From Nematopogon swammerdamellus (Eukaryota; Arthropoda; Insecta; Lepidoptera; Adelidae): a stretch of DNA of 64,000 nt. The notes below the pieces were generated by a model, which saw only the letters and a program-made list of their open reading frames with translations, did not search any database and had not been told where the DNA came from. Position numbers and translations under genes: made by a program. Positions 54,307 through 63,765 of the stretch are shown piece by piece; position 1 is the first letter of the stretch, and every line of letters starts with the position of its first letter. The stretch is taken from NCBI GenBank assembly GCA_946902875.1, contig OX336340.1, forward strand, positions 20,909,566-20,973,565, read 5' to 3'.

Positions 54307-54920
54307 TTATGGAAACTGACACGGTTGGCTACATCACCTACAACATCCGCCGTGATGTCGCTCCATAACACTGGGTGAACTAGGTGCCATGTCAGTGCTT
54401 CCCTTCGGTCGGGCCGGCTACACTGAACTGGACGGAAAACGCAAACTATTTACATAACCGTTTACTAGGTGGTAGGGTTTATCTCGGCCGGGTTGGTACC
54501 ACCGCACTGAACGAAACGTCGTTCGAAACGGCTATGTAAATAGTTCGTGTTTTCCGTCCAGTTTAGTGTAGCCGACATGAAATGAAGGGAAGCCCTGACA
54601 TGGCACCTAGTTCACCCTGTGTTATGGGCTGACATCACGGATGTTGTAGGTGATGTAGCCAACCGTGTCAGGTTCCATAAAAAAAAAAAACGTTTCGACC
54701 GACGTTTCATTCAGTGTGGTGGTACCAACCCGGGCGGGTTGAACCCTACCACCTAGTAAGCTAAGAAGGGAAGGGACCTACAGTTTAACGTGGAATCCGA
54801 ACCACGGTCAGCCTCCGGACGGTCCAGCGGTCACCCATCCAAGTACTGACCGGCCCAGCGTTGCTTAACAATCAATAGCAACCGTCGACTATCTGCACCA
54901 CTGAACAATCGAGGCTGACA
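54307..54920 (-). mobile_element. SINE family A interrupted by another SINE
   Basis: The outer copy (minus) is 54307-54468 plus 54691-54920. It includes the 5S-like CACCCATCCAAGTACTGACC and the head CACCACTGAACAATCGAGGC. It is cut in the body at CATAACCGTTT and resumes CGTTTCGACCG, with CGTTT on both sides of the insert. Confidence 0.9.
54469..54690 (+). mobile_element. 5'-truncated SINE family A inside the outer SINE
   Basis: Starts ACTAGGTGGTAGGGTTTATC and ends CAGGTTCCAT plus A12, in the opposite orientation to its host. The CGTTT duplication and 5' truncation are typical of target-primed insertion. Confidence 0.9.
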
Positions 54921-55178
54921 AACTAAATTAGCTAAACAAACTCCAACAAAAATGTAAATTTTGTAGTATCCCTTAGTGAAAAGTCGTCATACATATGAGT
55001 CAGAATCCAATCAGTACGCTGCTAGGCGTATATTGCATAATTAAATAATTAAAGCAAATATCACATTTACCGAGTTATTACACTTCCTGTACTTATATAC
55101 CCAGTGTAGCTACAATTTCTTGACAGTTACTGTCATTCCGGAGGAATATAAATAGCAAACTTGAATTCAACTGTAGAT

Positions 55179-55508
55179 GTCAGCCTCGGTAGCTCAGTGG
55201 TGCGATCGTCGACTATCGTTCGTGGCCAAAAGCGCGCCTGGGCGAGATCAGAACTTGGATGGGTGACCGTTCGACCGTTGGAAACGGACCGTGGTTCAAA
55301 TTCAACGTAAACCTGTAGGTCCCTTCTCTTCTTGCACTACGTTGGTACCCCCGCAGTGAATGAAAGGTCGGTCGAAACGGCTATGTATTTACGTAGTTCG
55401 TGTTTTCCTTCCAGTTTCGTGTAGCCGGCACGACCAAATAGAAGCACTGACAAGGCATCTAGTTTATTATGGGCATAATATGACATCACAGATGTTGAAA
55501 ACATGAAA
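55179..55508 (+). mobile_element. SINE family A, diverged full-length copy
   Basis: TCAGCCTCGGTAGCTCAGTG, 5S-like GATCAGAACTTGGATGGGTG and GTGGTTCAAATTCAACG, followed by a body with several deletions and no clear poly(A). Confidence 0.85.
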
Positions 55509-55524
55509 AAATCTAGTCAACCTA

Positions 55525-56350
55525 TGGCGAGCAAGACGTTACTGTAACGATAACGAGCGAGCAAGACACTGCCACGGAAACTGTCACAACACCGAACGAG
55601 CGATACGTCACCGTTACGGGAACGAAAGAGCGATATGTCACTGTCACGGACATGAGCGATATACACACATGTCATTGTCACTCGAAGTGGCAAGGGGCAC
55701 GTCACTGTCACGGGATCTAACCAGGAGCGACATGTTTCTGTCACGGGAACTAACAAGCAACACGTCTCTGTTATAGGCGCAAGTGAGAGATGTGTCATTG
55801 TCACGCGAAGTGGCAAACGTCACGCCTCTATAGCAGATTCTTACCAGCGACATATTACTGTCACAGATATTTCACTGATTGAAACGGAAACGGATGAGCA
55901 ACTTGTTACGAGTACTGTCACGGAAACTAATGGTGGGACGTCACTGTCGTGCAGCCGAATGAGCGATACGTCACCGTCACGGAAACTAACGAGCGAAACG
56001 TCACTGTTACGGACATGAGCGAAAGACACACATGTCATTGTCACGCGAAGTGACATGTTACAGCTGTCATGGGAACAAGCAACACGTCTCTGTCATAGGC
56101 ACGAGCGACAAGCAGAGACATGTCGTTGTCACGTGAAGTGGCAAACGACACATCTCTACTCTTACGAGCGACATATTACTGTCACGGAAATTTGCAAAGT
56201 ACAAGTGATTGAAACGGGAACGCGTGAACAACAAGTTACGAGCACTGTGACGGAAACGGGTTAGCGACTTGTCGCTGATACGGGAACAAGCGAGCAATCA
56301 TTCACGGACACAGGAACGAACGAGCGACACGTCACTGTCACGGGAACCGG
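55525..56350. repeat. Degenerate minisatellite with higher-order pattern
   Basis: Some two dozen ~30 bp units near GAGCGACACGTCACTGTCAC and GGGAAC. Longer blocks such as ACACACATGTCATTGTCACG recur about 360 bases apart. Frames on both strands are by-products. Confidence 0.9.
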
Positions 56351-56516
56351 TGTGTGAAAGCTGTGCAGTATTCACAAGTTACGGATATATCACAATCATA
56401 AATATCATCTGTGCTTGCATTCAACCCGACCGACCCAATCAGTGGCGCGTCGATCGATCGATGTGACAAACTGACAAACCCAGTGATATGCAAATGTAAG
56501 GTTGTAAATGTTTAAG

Positions 56517-56918
56517 CGGCGGATGGCCGAGTGGTCTGGGCGTCAGCTTCTCTTGCGAGAAGTCCGAGGTTCAATTCCGGTCGGCGTGTTCCAATGAGTT
56601 TTTTCTGACGAAAAAATTTACGTGCACACCTACACCTGCTGCTTCATCGTTCGGAACCGGTGTAAAACTGTAGGTCCCTTCCCTTGCCCGTTACTAAGTG
56701 GTAGGCTCAAATTGTAGCCGACTGGGTTGATACCGCCGTACTGAATGTAAGATGGCCGCATAGCAGCCTCGGCTGTGTTCTTCTCTACTCCAGTATAGCC
56801 AGCAATCCAGGGAAGTCTCCGGTATGGCACCTACCTTCTCGGAGGTGATATTGGCTGGTCGGAGCATGTGCTTTGGCCCCTCCGACTCAGCCACCCATAC
56901 CGGATTACATAAAAAAAA
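56517..56918 (+). mobile_element. SINE family C, full length
   Basis: GATGGCCGAGTGGTCTGGGC (A box) and GAGGTTCAATTCCGG (B box), then the body and 3' end identical in layout to 30666-31074, ending CAGCCACCCATACCGGATTA plus A8. Confidence 0.93.
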
Positions 56919-56924
56919 TCTCGG

Positions 56925-57052
56925 GTCCTTCAAGAGAGCCGTGAATGGACACCTGTCAGGCCGGCATGGAATTCGCGGCCCCCTAATGCGACCGAATGTC
57001 CATGGGCGTCGCTAGACACCTTGTCGGTGGCTTAGCGCCACATGTCACTCTT
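56925..57052 (+). pseudogene. LINE RT C-terminal remnant
   Basis: SFKRAVNGHLSGRHGIRGPL is the 'SFK … HL.GRHG' end as at 5146-5265, followed by GCGACCGAATGTCCATGG. Confidence 0.6.
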
Positions 57053-57220
57053 ACTATAAAAAAACCTTGTTTTAAATCTTTCGCACGATTTCTCTTAAAA
57101 GTGCTATTCTATTTGGTTATGTTTATTTTACATAGGTAGATGGAAATTATACTATGAAATAATCCATAGATAATCAGATTATCTTCTCTAAGGAACCTAG
57201 GCACATTCACTCTGCGCAAC

Positions 57221-57514
57221 GTCAGGCCTCACGTACTCTATGTACTTGCGCGCGCTAACTACCTACCGCCCAGCGGGCCGCCGGCGGCGGTCTAATTTAG
57301 TGAAAATTCGTCAGCCGCGCGAAGCATACCTACACGCTCGCCCACGCAACTGCGCGCAGCTGCAAAGCAATAATCTCTTTACACTCGATCGTTTAGGTAC
57401 ATTTTCGCACGCAGCGATTGGCGACGTAAAACAGTAGGCTATTAAAGCCGAAGGTATGGAACTTTTTCTATGGAGTGATTTATCTGTTACGAAGTAACTA
57501 TTAAGTAATCTGTG
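57221..57514. repeat. Family K dispersed repeat, copy 2
   Basis: Same blocks as 31384-31671 with scattered changes. Confidence 0.85.
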
Positions 57515-57917
57515 GTAACGTACAATTCCGTAAATAAATCCCAGCTCTTTTTTCCTGCACAGGCTTTCTCGTATCGAATGTGTTGGTAAAGTGGTAATTC
57601 GATTTTAGGCGCCTGGCAGCCGTCGCCGGAAGCAGAATAAAATGTAGGTATAGTACATTATTTACATAGACATTTTTGAAAGGCGAAAAACCTTTGAATA
57701 TTTTTTTTATTGTTTCGTAGATAGCTTCACATGTACGTACATATGTGAAATACTTTTTGTTGTATTTCAGGAAAATCCCCGCCAATGAAGCAATCGATTC
57801 TATTGTGGTAACAAAAATGAACAAATTTTCTTCATAAATTTATTTCGAAACGTAAAAATAATTTTCATTTGCGGACCCGTTATTATATGCCCTTCTTATA
57901 ACTTTATTGATACGTAC
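57515..57917. other. No gene recognised
   Basis: A 107-codon minus frame (57501-57824) starts inside a repeat and shows no domain. Confidence 0.4.
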
Positions 57918-58232
57918 TGGTGCGGTCGGCCGACTGTTGTTAAGCAAAGTCAGTACTTGGATGGGTGACCGCTTGACCGTTGGAGGCTGACCGTGGTTTG
58001 GGTTCCACGTTAAACTGTAAGGTCCCTTCCCTTCTTACCTTACTAGGTGGTAGGGTTTATCCCGGCCGGCATGATACCACCGCACTGAGCCAAACGTCGG
58101 TCGAAACGGCTATGTAAATAGTTCGTGTTTTCCGTCCAGTTCAGTGAAGCCTGAGATGGCACCTAGTTAACCCGGTGTTATGGGCTAACATCACGGATGT
58201 TGTAGGTGATGTAGCCAACCGTCTCAGTTTCC
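57918..58232 (+). mobile_element. SINE family A, lacking its first bases and poly(A)
   Basis: GTGCGGTCGGCCGACTGTTG, 5S-like AAGTCAGTACTTGGATGGGT, GTGGTTTGGGTTCCACG and the body up to CTCAGTTTCC. It joins the next, inverted copy directly. Confidence 0.88.
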
Positions 58233-58450
58233 TGTCATTCCGTGCGATGGTGCCAAACCGGGCGGGTTAAACCCTACCACCTAGTAAGGTAAGAAGGGAA
58301 AGGGACCTATACAGTTTTACGTGGAATCCGAACCACGGTCAGCCTCCAACGGTCGAGCGGCCACCCATCCATCCACTGACCGCGCCCAGGTGTGCTTATG
58401 ATCCGACCGACAGTCGACCGACCGCACTTCTAAGCTACCGAGGCTGACTG
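58233..58450 (-). mobile_element. SINE family A, tail-less inverted copy
   Basis: From GTGCGATGGTGCCAAACC to the head CTAAGCTACCGAGGCTGAC. It carries the variant inner string GGTGTGCTTATGATCCGACC (also seen at 36482) instead of the standard 5S-like start. Confidence 0.88.
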
Positions 58451-59033
58451 AGCTACTGAGTGTGGCGACCTCGTGCCTAGTGAAGCAAGTCATCCCGTGC
58501 TCGCGTTCGGGCGCGCCGAGCACTCCCCGTTTTCTTCTCTAACCAGTTCAAGTGCTCTATGTGAAAACCTGAAAGCTGTTTATTTTTTTTTATTTTCAAT
58601 AACGGAGCGTCTCGGTGTATCTAAAAAAAATCCATTAAACCGATTACCTACAGGCTGGAAAATTCAGCAGACTCCCGTAATTGGATTACTGACGAGACCA
58701 AACAGTGCCTGCGGGCTTGTAAGCGCAAAACGGCTGTTCTAGTAGGTACCCCGACGAGTACTGCCAGCCCCCCTTCCCCCTCCCTTTGTACTGCGACATG
58801 GCACTCGACCGCCGCACCGCTTCCACACTCCAAACAAGACTTTCCACAATGAGGATTCTAAAAATATTACAGTTAGCTCTGTCAAGTGATATGATACATA
58901 GCGAAATTGCTCTGTGACTCTGGCGGTAGGTCAACCCGGATCATGGCAGTCTCTCGAGAGGGTAATTCTTATAAAGATTTGTTTGTTTTATTATGTATTT
59001 ACATGATATGTTAACTTAAACTTTTTTGAAATG
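58451..59033. other. No gene recognised
   Basis: Unique-looking sequence. Confidence 0.4.
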
Positions 59034-59537
59034 AAAACTTCTTTAGCGGCGCTTCGCACTTTTTTTAGATGGGTAAAAATGTTAAACTCGCGTCAGAACT
59101 CGCGTCAGATCCGTAGCCTGATCGAAAAAGCGTAAGATTCGAAACTTCTTTAGCGGCGCTTGGCACTTCTTTTAGATGGGTAAAAAATGTTAGACTCGCG
59201 TCAGATCCGTAGCCTGATCGAAAAAGCGTAAGATTCGAAACTTCTTTAGCGGCGCTTGGCACTTCTTTTAGATGGGTAAAAAATGTTAGACTCGCGTCAG
59301 ATCCGTAGCCTGATCGAAAAAGCGTAAGATTCGAAACTTCTTTAGCGGCGCTTCGCACTTTTTTTAGATGGGTAAAAATGTTAAACTCGCGTCAGAACTC
59401 GCGTCAGATCCGTAGCCTGATCGAAAAAGCGTAAGATTCGAAACTTCTTTAGCGGCGCTTGGCACTTCTTTTAGATGGGTAAAAAATGTTAGACTCGCGT
59501 CAGATCCGTAGCCTGATCGAAAAAGCGTAAGATTCGT
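59034..59537. repeat. 96/107 bp tandem array, five units
   Basis: Units start at about 59034, 59141, 59237, 59333 and 59440, with lengths 107-96-96-107-96. Long units contain a doubled ACTCGCGTCAGA string plus linked base variants (CGCTTCGCACTTTTTT versus CGCTTGGCACTTCTTT). The minus frame 59065-59358 only reflects the repeat. Confidence 0.96.
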
Positions 59538-59896
59538 TGAAATTATGGATGAAAGTTGATTTTTCTGAGAAATAAACTTTTTGATGTAAAATAATTATAA
59601 TAGTTCTGTAGTGTTAAATTTTTTATGTAATATAAATTGTCATGATTGTATACGATAGCGCAATAAATGAATATTGTATTTTACCACATAAATGATAGTA
59701 CTTTTATACTGATAGATAAAACAATTCGTGCGAAATTATTCCCTAACCATTCCAAAATATTCAAAAATGCACAACGTTGATGTTTAAATTTTCACTTCTG
59801 CCGGCACTCCCGGAGTGCAACTTAGGCTTTTTTTATTGGTACCAAACTGACCTCCCGTATTAATCTAAATTATGTTTGTATCTAGTTACTGACGAG

Positions 59897-59928
<32 letters not shown>

Positions 59929-60503
59929 ATATCAACCATTATGCCAAATTTCAAATTTCCACGCCACTTAGTATGAGTGCCTAGTAGTGAATGTGCATGT
60001 GGATTTATATTATTTCTAATTTTGCATGCTAAAGCAATAATCATTTAATCAACATTGCAATCAACATATATGTTCATAATTATGTTCTTATATCTAAAAT
60101 ATATGAACATATATATATACTGTAGGTATCAGTTACTACACAGAGCGCCAGCTTAGCAGGCAGCAATTTCAAAGAATCTCCAATCCTTGTAAGCCGCTTG
60201 TCTTGACTCGAGGTAGGCGTCCTTAGTCCTTACCCCCAGCGCGCATCTACTGGGGGCGCTTTGGCGGGAGCCGGAGACACTGGCGGCCATGCGGGGGTGG
60301 GGCGTGTCAAGAAAGGGCCGCCGTCGGAGTTAGGCGGGCCCCAATTAATCGTCTTTACTCAGGGGTCACTCACACCGACCGCTAGCAAAGGTCGTTTTGA
60401 ACTGTTCGATTCTCCGTTCGAGCAGGTAGAAGATTTGTCGGCATGTCGAAGTGGATCAGATTTGTAGCCTACGCAGGCTGCAAAAAAAAATTCAAGTAAA
60501 TAT
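59538..60503. other. Mostly A+T-rich, then a GC-rich end next to the telomeric tract
   Basis: (TA)n lies at 59897-59926. 60170-60470 is GC-richer, has a 68-codon plus frame (60261-60467) and ends in an A9 run at 60482-60490 close to the TTAGG array. Possibly the end of another element; not identified. Confidence 0.4.
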
Positions 60504-60595
60504 GGTTAGGTTAGGTTAGGCTCGGTTAGGTTAGGTTAGGTTAGGTTAGGTTAGGTTAGGTTAGGTTAGGTTAGGTTAGGTTAGGTTAGGTTAGG
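60504..60595 (+). repeat. (TTAGG)n insect-type telomeric repeat, ~18 units
   Basis: Perfect GGTTA units except for one CTCGG variant. TTAGG is the ancestral insect telomere repeat. It could be a true telomeric or subtelomeric array or an interstitial one. Confidence 0.95.
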
Positions 60596-60689
60596 TTTTT
60601 TTTTTTTTGTCTTCATCTTTTTAGTTGTTCCCGGATTTGTTTTAATTCCGGGGATTGTGTGGCATTTTTTCGGATGTTACTGTTCAGAT

Positions 60690-62460
60690 TAAGTAGAATG
60701 TATTCCTCATTTGGAGTACTCTTTTTCACTTAGAGCTTTCCGTATTAGTAGGAGATTGTGAGTGCTCCGGTGGTTTTTATGGAGTACTCCTTACCTCAGT
60801 TTCCGTTTACTTTGAGGGCTCGCTGGAGGGCTCCATTTTTGACTTCCGTTATTATTGATGTCCTTTTTGTTGGTTTATTTATTTCTGTTTTCCTGTAGCT
60901 GCTGTTTTTGATAATTGATGTATTTCTTTATTTTGTTTTTGATTCTGGTAGATGAGTTTATTGTTTATTGTTTATTTAGCATCAATTGGCAGTACACTGC
61001 GCTCAGATTTGTCATATTTACATATGTCATAGTATAATATGATTTGTTCTGTTTTTGAATTTAGTGTTGTTTTGTTAATGTTTTAGATGTTGATATTTAT
61101 TTATATAGTCTATTTATTTAGCTGTTACTCTGGTTCGGAATTCACCCGAGTAGTAGGTGATTTTTGAGTGTTCCGGTGGGTTTTATGGAGTACTCCTTAT
61201 CACAATTTCCGTTTGAGGGCTCACTGTATGGCTCCGTTTTGAAATTCCGTTTTTGATGTCCTTTTTGTTGGTTTATTTATTTCTGTTTTCCTGTAGCTGC
61301 TGTTTTTGATAATTGATGTATTTCTTTATTTTGTTTTTGATTCTGGTAGATAAATATAATATGATTTGTTCTGTTTTTGAGTTTAGTGTTGTTTTGTAAA
61401 TTTTTTAGATTTTGATATTTATTTATATAGTCTATTTATTTAGCTGTTACTCTGGTTCGGAATTTACCCGAGTAGTAGGTTATTTTGAGTGTTCCGGTGG
61501 GTTTTATGGAGTACTCCTTTTCACAATTTCCGTTTGAGGGCCCACTGGATGGCTCCGTTTTGAAATTCCGTTTTTGATGTCCTTTTTGTTGGTTTATTTA
61601 TATCTGTTTTCTTGTAGCTGCGGTTTTTTGCTGTATTCTTATATTTTGTTTTGGATTCTAGTAGATGAATATAATTTGTTATGTTCTGTTTTTGAATTTA
61701 GTGTTGTTTTTTTAATACTTTGGATGTTGGTATTTATTTATATAGTCTATTTATTTTACTTTTGTGTTTTTGTTTTAATTGGAGTTTTCTGGTTTGTGAT
61801 TAAGTAGTTTATTAGTTTTATTCCTCTTCGGACGTGGAAGGGCCGGACAAGTCAGAATCGGATGTCGATGTTGAAGTTGAGGTGTCGGACAACCTATTTT
61901 TCCTCGCGGAGATTCTTCGCATAGGGACCGGCGCACCCAGCCAGGTCCAGTTTGTTTCCATAATTCCTGTAATCCTGTGTAATTCCTCTGTTTCTTTTTC
62001 GTGGATGACTCCCTTCTATTTCTTGAGGGTAGGTGTCAAATAGTTCGTCTATCCTTCGGAGTTTCCATAAAGGCGATTGTGAGCGCTCCGGAGGGGTTTA
62101 TGGAGTACTCATTACCTCAGTTTTCATTTGAGGGCTCGCTGGAGGGCTCCATTTTGAAATTCCGTTATTTTTGCTGTCCTTTTTGTTGGCTTATTTATAT
62201 ATTCTGTTTTCCTGTAGCTGCGGTTTATAAAATTATATGTATCGTTATATTTTGTTTTTGATTTTAGTAAATGATTATAATATGATTTATTCTGTTTCTG
62301 CGTTTAGTATTGTTTTATTAATATTTCGGATGTTAATATTTATTTATTTAGTCGGGGATGGTTCCGTTCTATTTATTGATGGTAGGTGTTATCGTTCATC
62401 TATCCTTTGGTGATTCCATAAGTTTATCATTTTCAGAGGGCTCCCTTGAGTACTCCGCCG
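60690..62460 (-). repeat. Imperfect repeats in the 3' region of the telomeric element
   Basis: The block ATGGAGTACTCCTTACCTCA / GAGGGCTCGCTGGAGGGCTC / TGATGTCCTTTTTGTTGG / TTTTCCTGTAGCTGC recurs at about 60778, 61184, 61506 and 62100, with a partial copy near 62390. Spacing is uneven because of insertions. The T/G bias of the + strand is strong throughout. Confidence 0.85.
61818..62040 (-). pseudogene. Possible Ser/Thr/Glu-rich C-terminal coding tail
   Basis: A minus frame of about 70 codons with one apparent frameshift near 62010. It includes ITGIMETNWTWLGAPVPMRR and ends SDSDLSGPSTSEEE then TAA at 61818-61820. Its composition is protein-like, unlike the flanking repeats, and it lies on the same strand as Gag. 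It may be the detached C-terminus of Gag or of a lost ORF2. Low certainty. Confidence 0.4.
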
Positions 62461-62612
62461 GAAGGTTTCCGTGCAGATCCATTTTATTTCTTTAGGGAGG
62501 ACTCCGATTAGGTGAACCATGTTGTTTTTGTAAAATTATTTTTCATGCTTTATGTATTTATTTGTTTGTATTTCTTTGTCTTTGCCATAATTTTCTTTAT
62601 GTATTTAATAAA

Positions 62613-63145
62613 TTAGCAACAGTAATTTATTTTATTTCTAGCTATGGCGTCCCATTTTATTCTTTCTGAACATTCATTGTCATCGACTCTGTGATTACTA
62701 TCTTTTTTCAGTCTCATGCAAACTATGCAAGTGGGATTTTCGTTGTTTAACTTTTTTGGGCATTCTGATAGTTTGTGATTTTCACCACAGTGTCTGCACG
62801 CATAGTTATTTTCCAAGCAGTTTTTGGTAGTGTGTCCATACCCCAGGCATTTTCCACATTGCATTATGGGGCTTTGATCGTAGATATTTACAATTTGGTA
62901 TCCCAGGAACGCTTTACCTGTTTCTAGCATTTGATTGTAAGCTGCATTGGAGACTGTCATTACTATGTGGCTTTGTGCGTTGTTCCGCGCTTTCTTTTTG
63001 TAAATGATTTTCGCCTCTCCCTCTGACAGTTTATCGAAGTTTTTATTTTGTTTTATTAGTGAAGAGATGATTTCTGCGTCCGTCATGTAGTTCTGCACGT
63101 TTGGTAAAACTATTAGAGGGTTTTTCTGGGCTAGTTCCTCGCTTT
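62613..63145 (-). pseudogene. Gag (ORF1) zinc-knuckle segment
   Basis: The frame opens just after the frameshift near 63145 and ends at 62613. In the 161-codon track beginning at 63098 there are three knuckles: C81-C84-H89-C94 (CX2CX4HX4C), C101-C104-H108-C113 (CX2CX3HX4C) and C124-C127-H136-C143 (CX2CX8HX6C). This triplet is characteristic of ORF1 in R1/TRAS/SART/Jockey-type LINEs, where it binds element RNA. The region before the knuckles (GYQIVNIYDQSPIMQ) matches the usual lead-in. Confidence 0.88.
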
Positions 63146-63751
63146 CTAGATTTTGCTTTTCATTATTTCGCGATCTTTTTCTGTGCTGAGAGTGAGGATG
63201 ACCCTCTGGTCTTTTCCTCTCTTTATGCTGTTTATACCAACTCCCAGCTCTTCGACCTTGATGTTTTTCGTAATTTTCTTGATTAGTGAATCGCTTGTGT
63301 CCTCTTTTGTGGCAGGTTTCACCAGGAGCGCATGTCTCGAGTTTGACTTTATTGCTTCTTTTGAGGTTGTTAGTTTTTTAGCGTAGGATTTTTCAGATTG
63401 ATTCTCGTTTCCAGATTTTTGGGAGGTGTTGAAGTTTATTTTAATCTCTTTTACGGTTTTATTTATTTCTTCGAGTTCCTTTGTAACTTGCAAGTCCAGT
63501 TTATGTGTTGAGTGTAAGTGAGTGTGTTCTTGCGATTTTGCGACAAGAAGATTGTGTGTCTCCTCCGATAATTTTAAGTTTCTTTCGAGCAGGTTTTCGA
63601 AACTTTCCTGTTTCTGTAACATTTTGATCAGCTCATCAGCGTATTTTTGTTTTAATTTTTGTACTTCCTCTGTTGTAAGTTTCCTGTAGAGTTCCAGGGT
63701 ACTGTGTATCTCTTCATGTGCTTGGTGTAGTTCGAGTACGATCTTGTACAT
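63146..63751 (-). pseudogene. Gag (ORF1) central coiled-coil-like segment
   Basis: 201 codons rich in K, E and L with heptad-like spacing (LYRKLTTEEVQKLKQKYADE; LLERNLKLSEETHNLL), a common oligomerisation region of LINE ORF1. The C-terminal part (EELGVGINSIKRGKDQRVIL, STEKDREIMKS) resembles the pre-knuckle RNA-binding region. The frame ends at a TAG (63146), and the zinc-knuckle frame continues in another phase at once, so a 1-base indel is likely. Confidence 0.85.
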
Positions 63752-63765
63752 TTCCTGGAGATCAT

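Noticed and set aside
55517..56297. ORFs with repeated 'DVSLVR'-type peptides
   Set aside because: Translation of a minisatellite in several frames and both strands.
61574..61807. Hydrophobic 77-codon plus-strand ORF (membrane-like)
   Set aside because: Lies antisense to the T/G-biased 3' region of the telomeric element, where T-rich codons yield false F/L/V-rich peptides.
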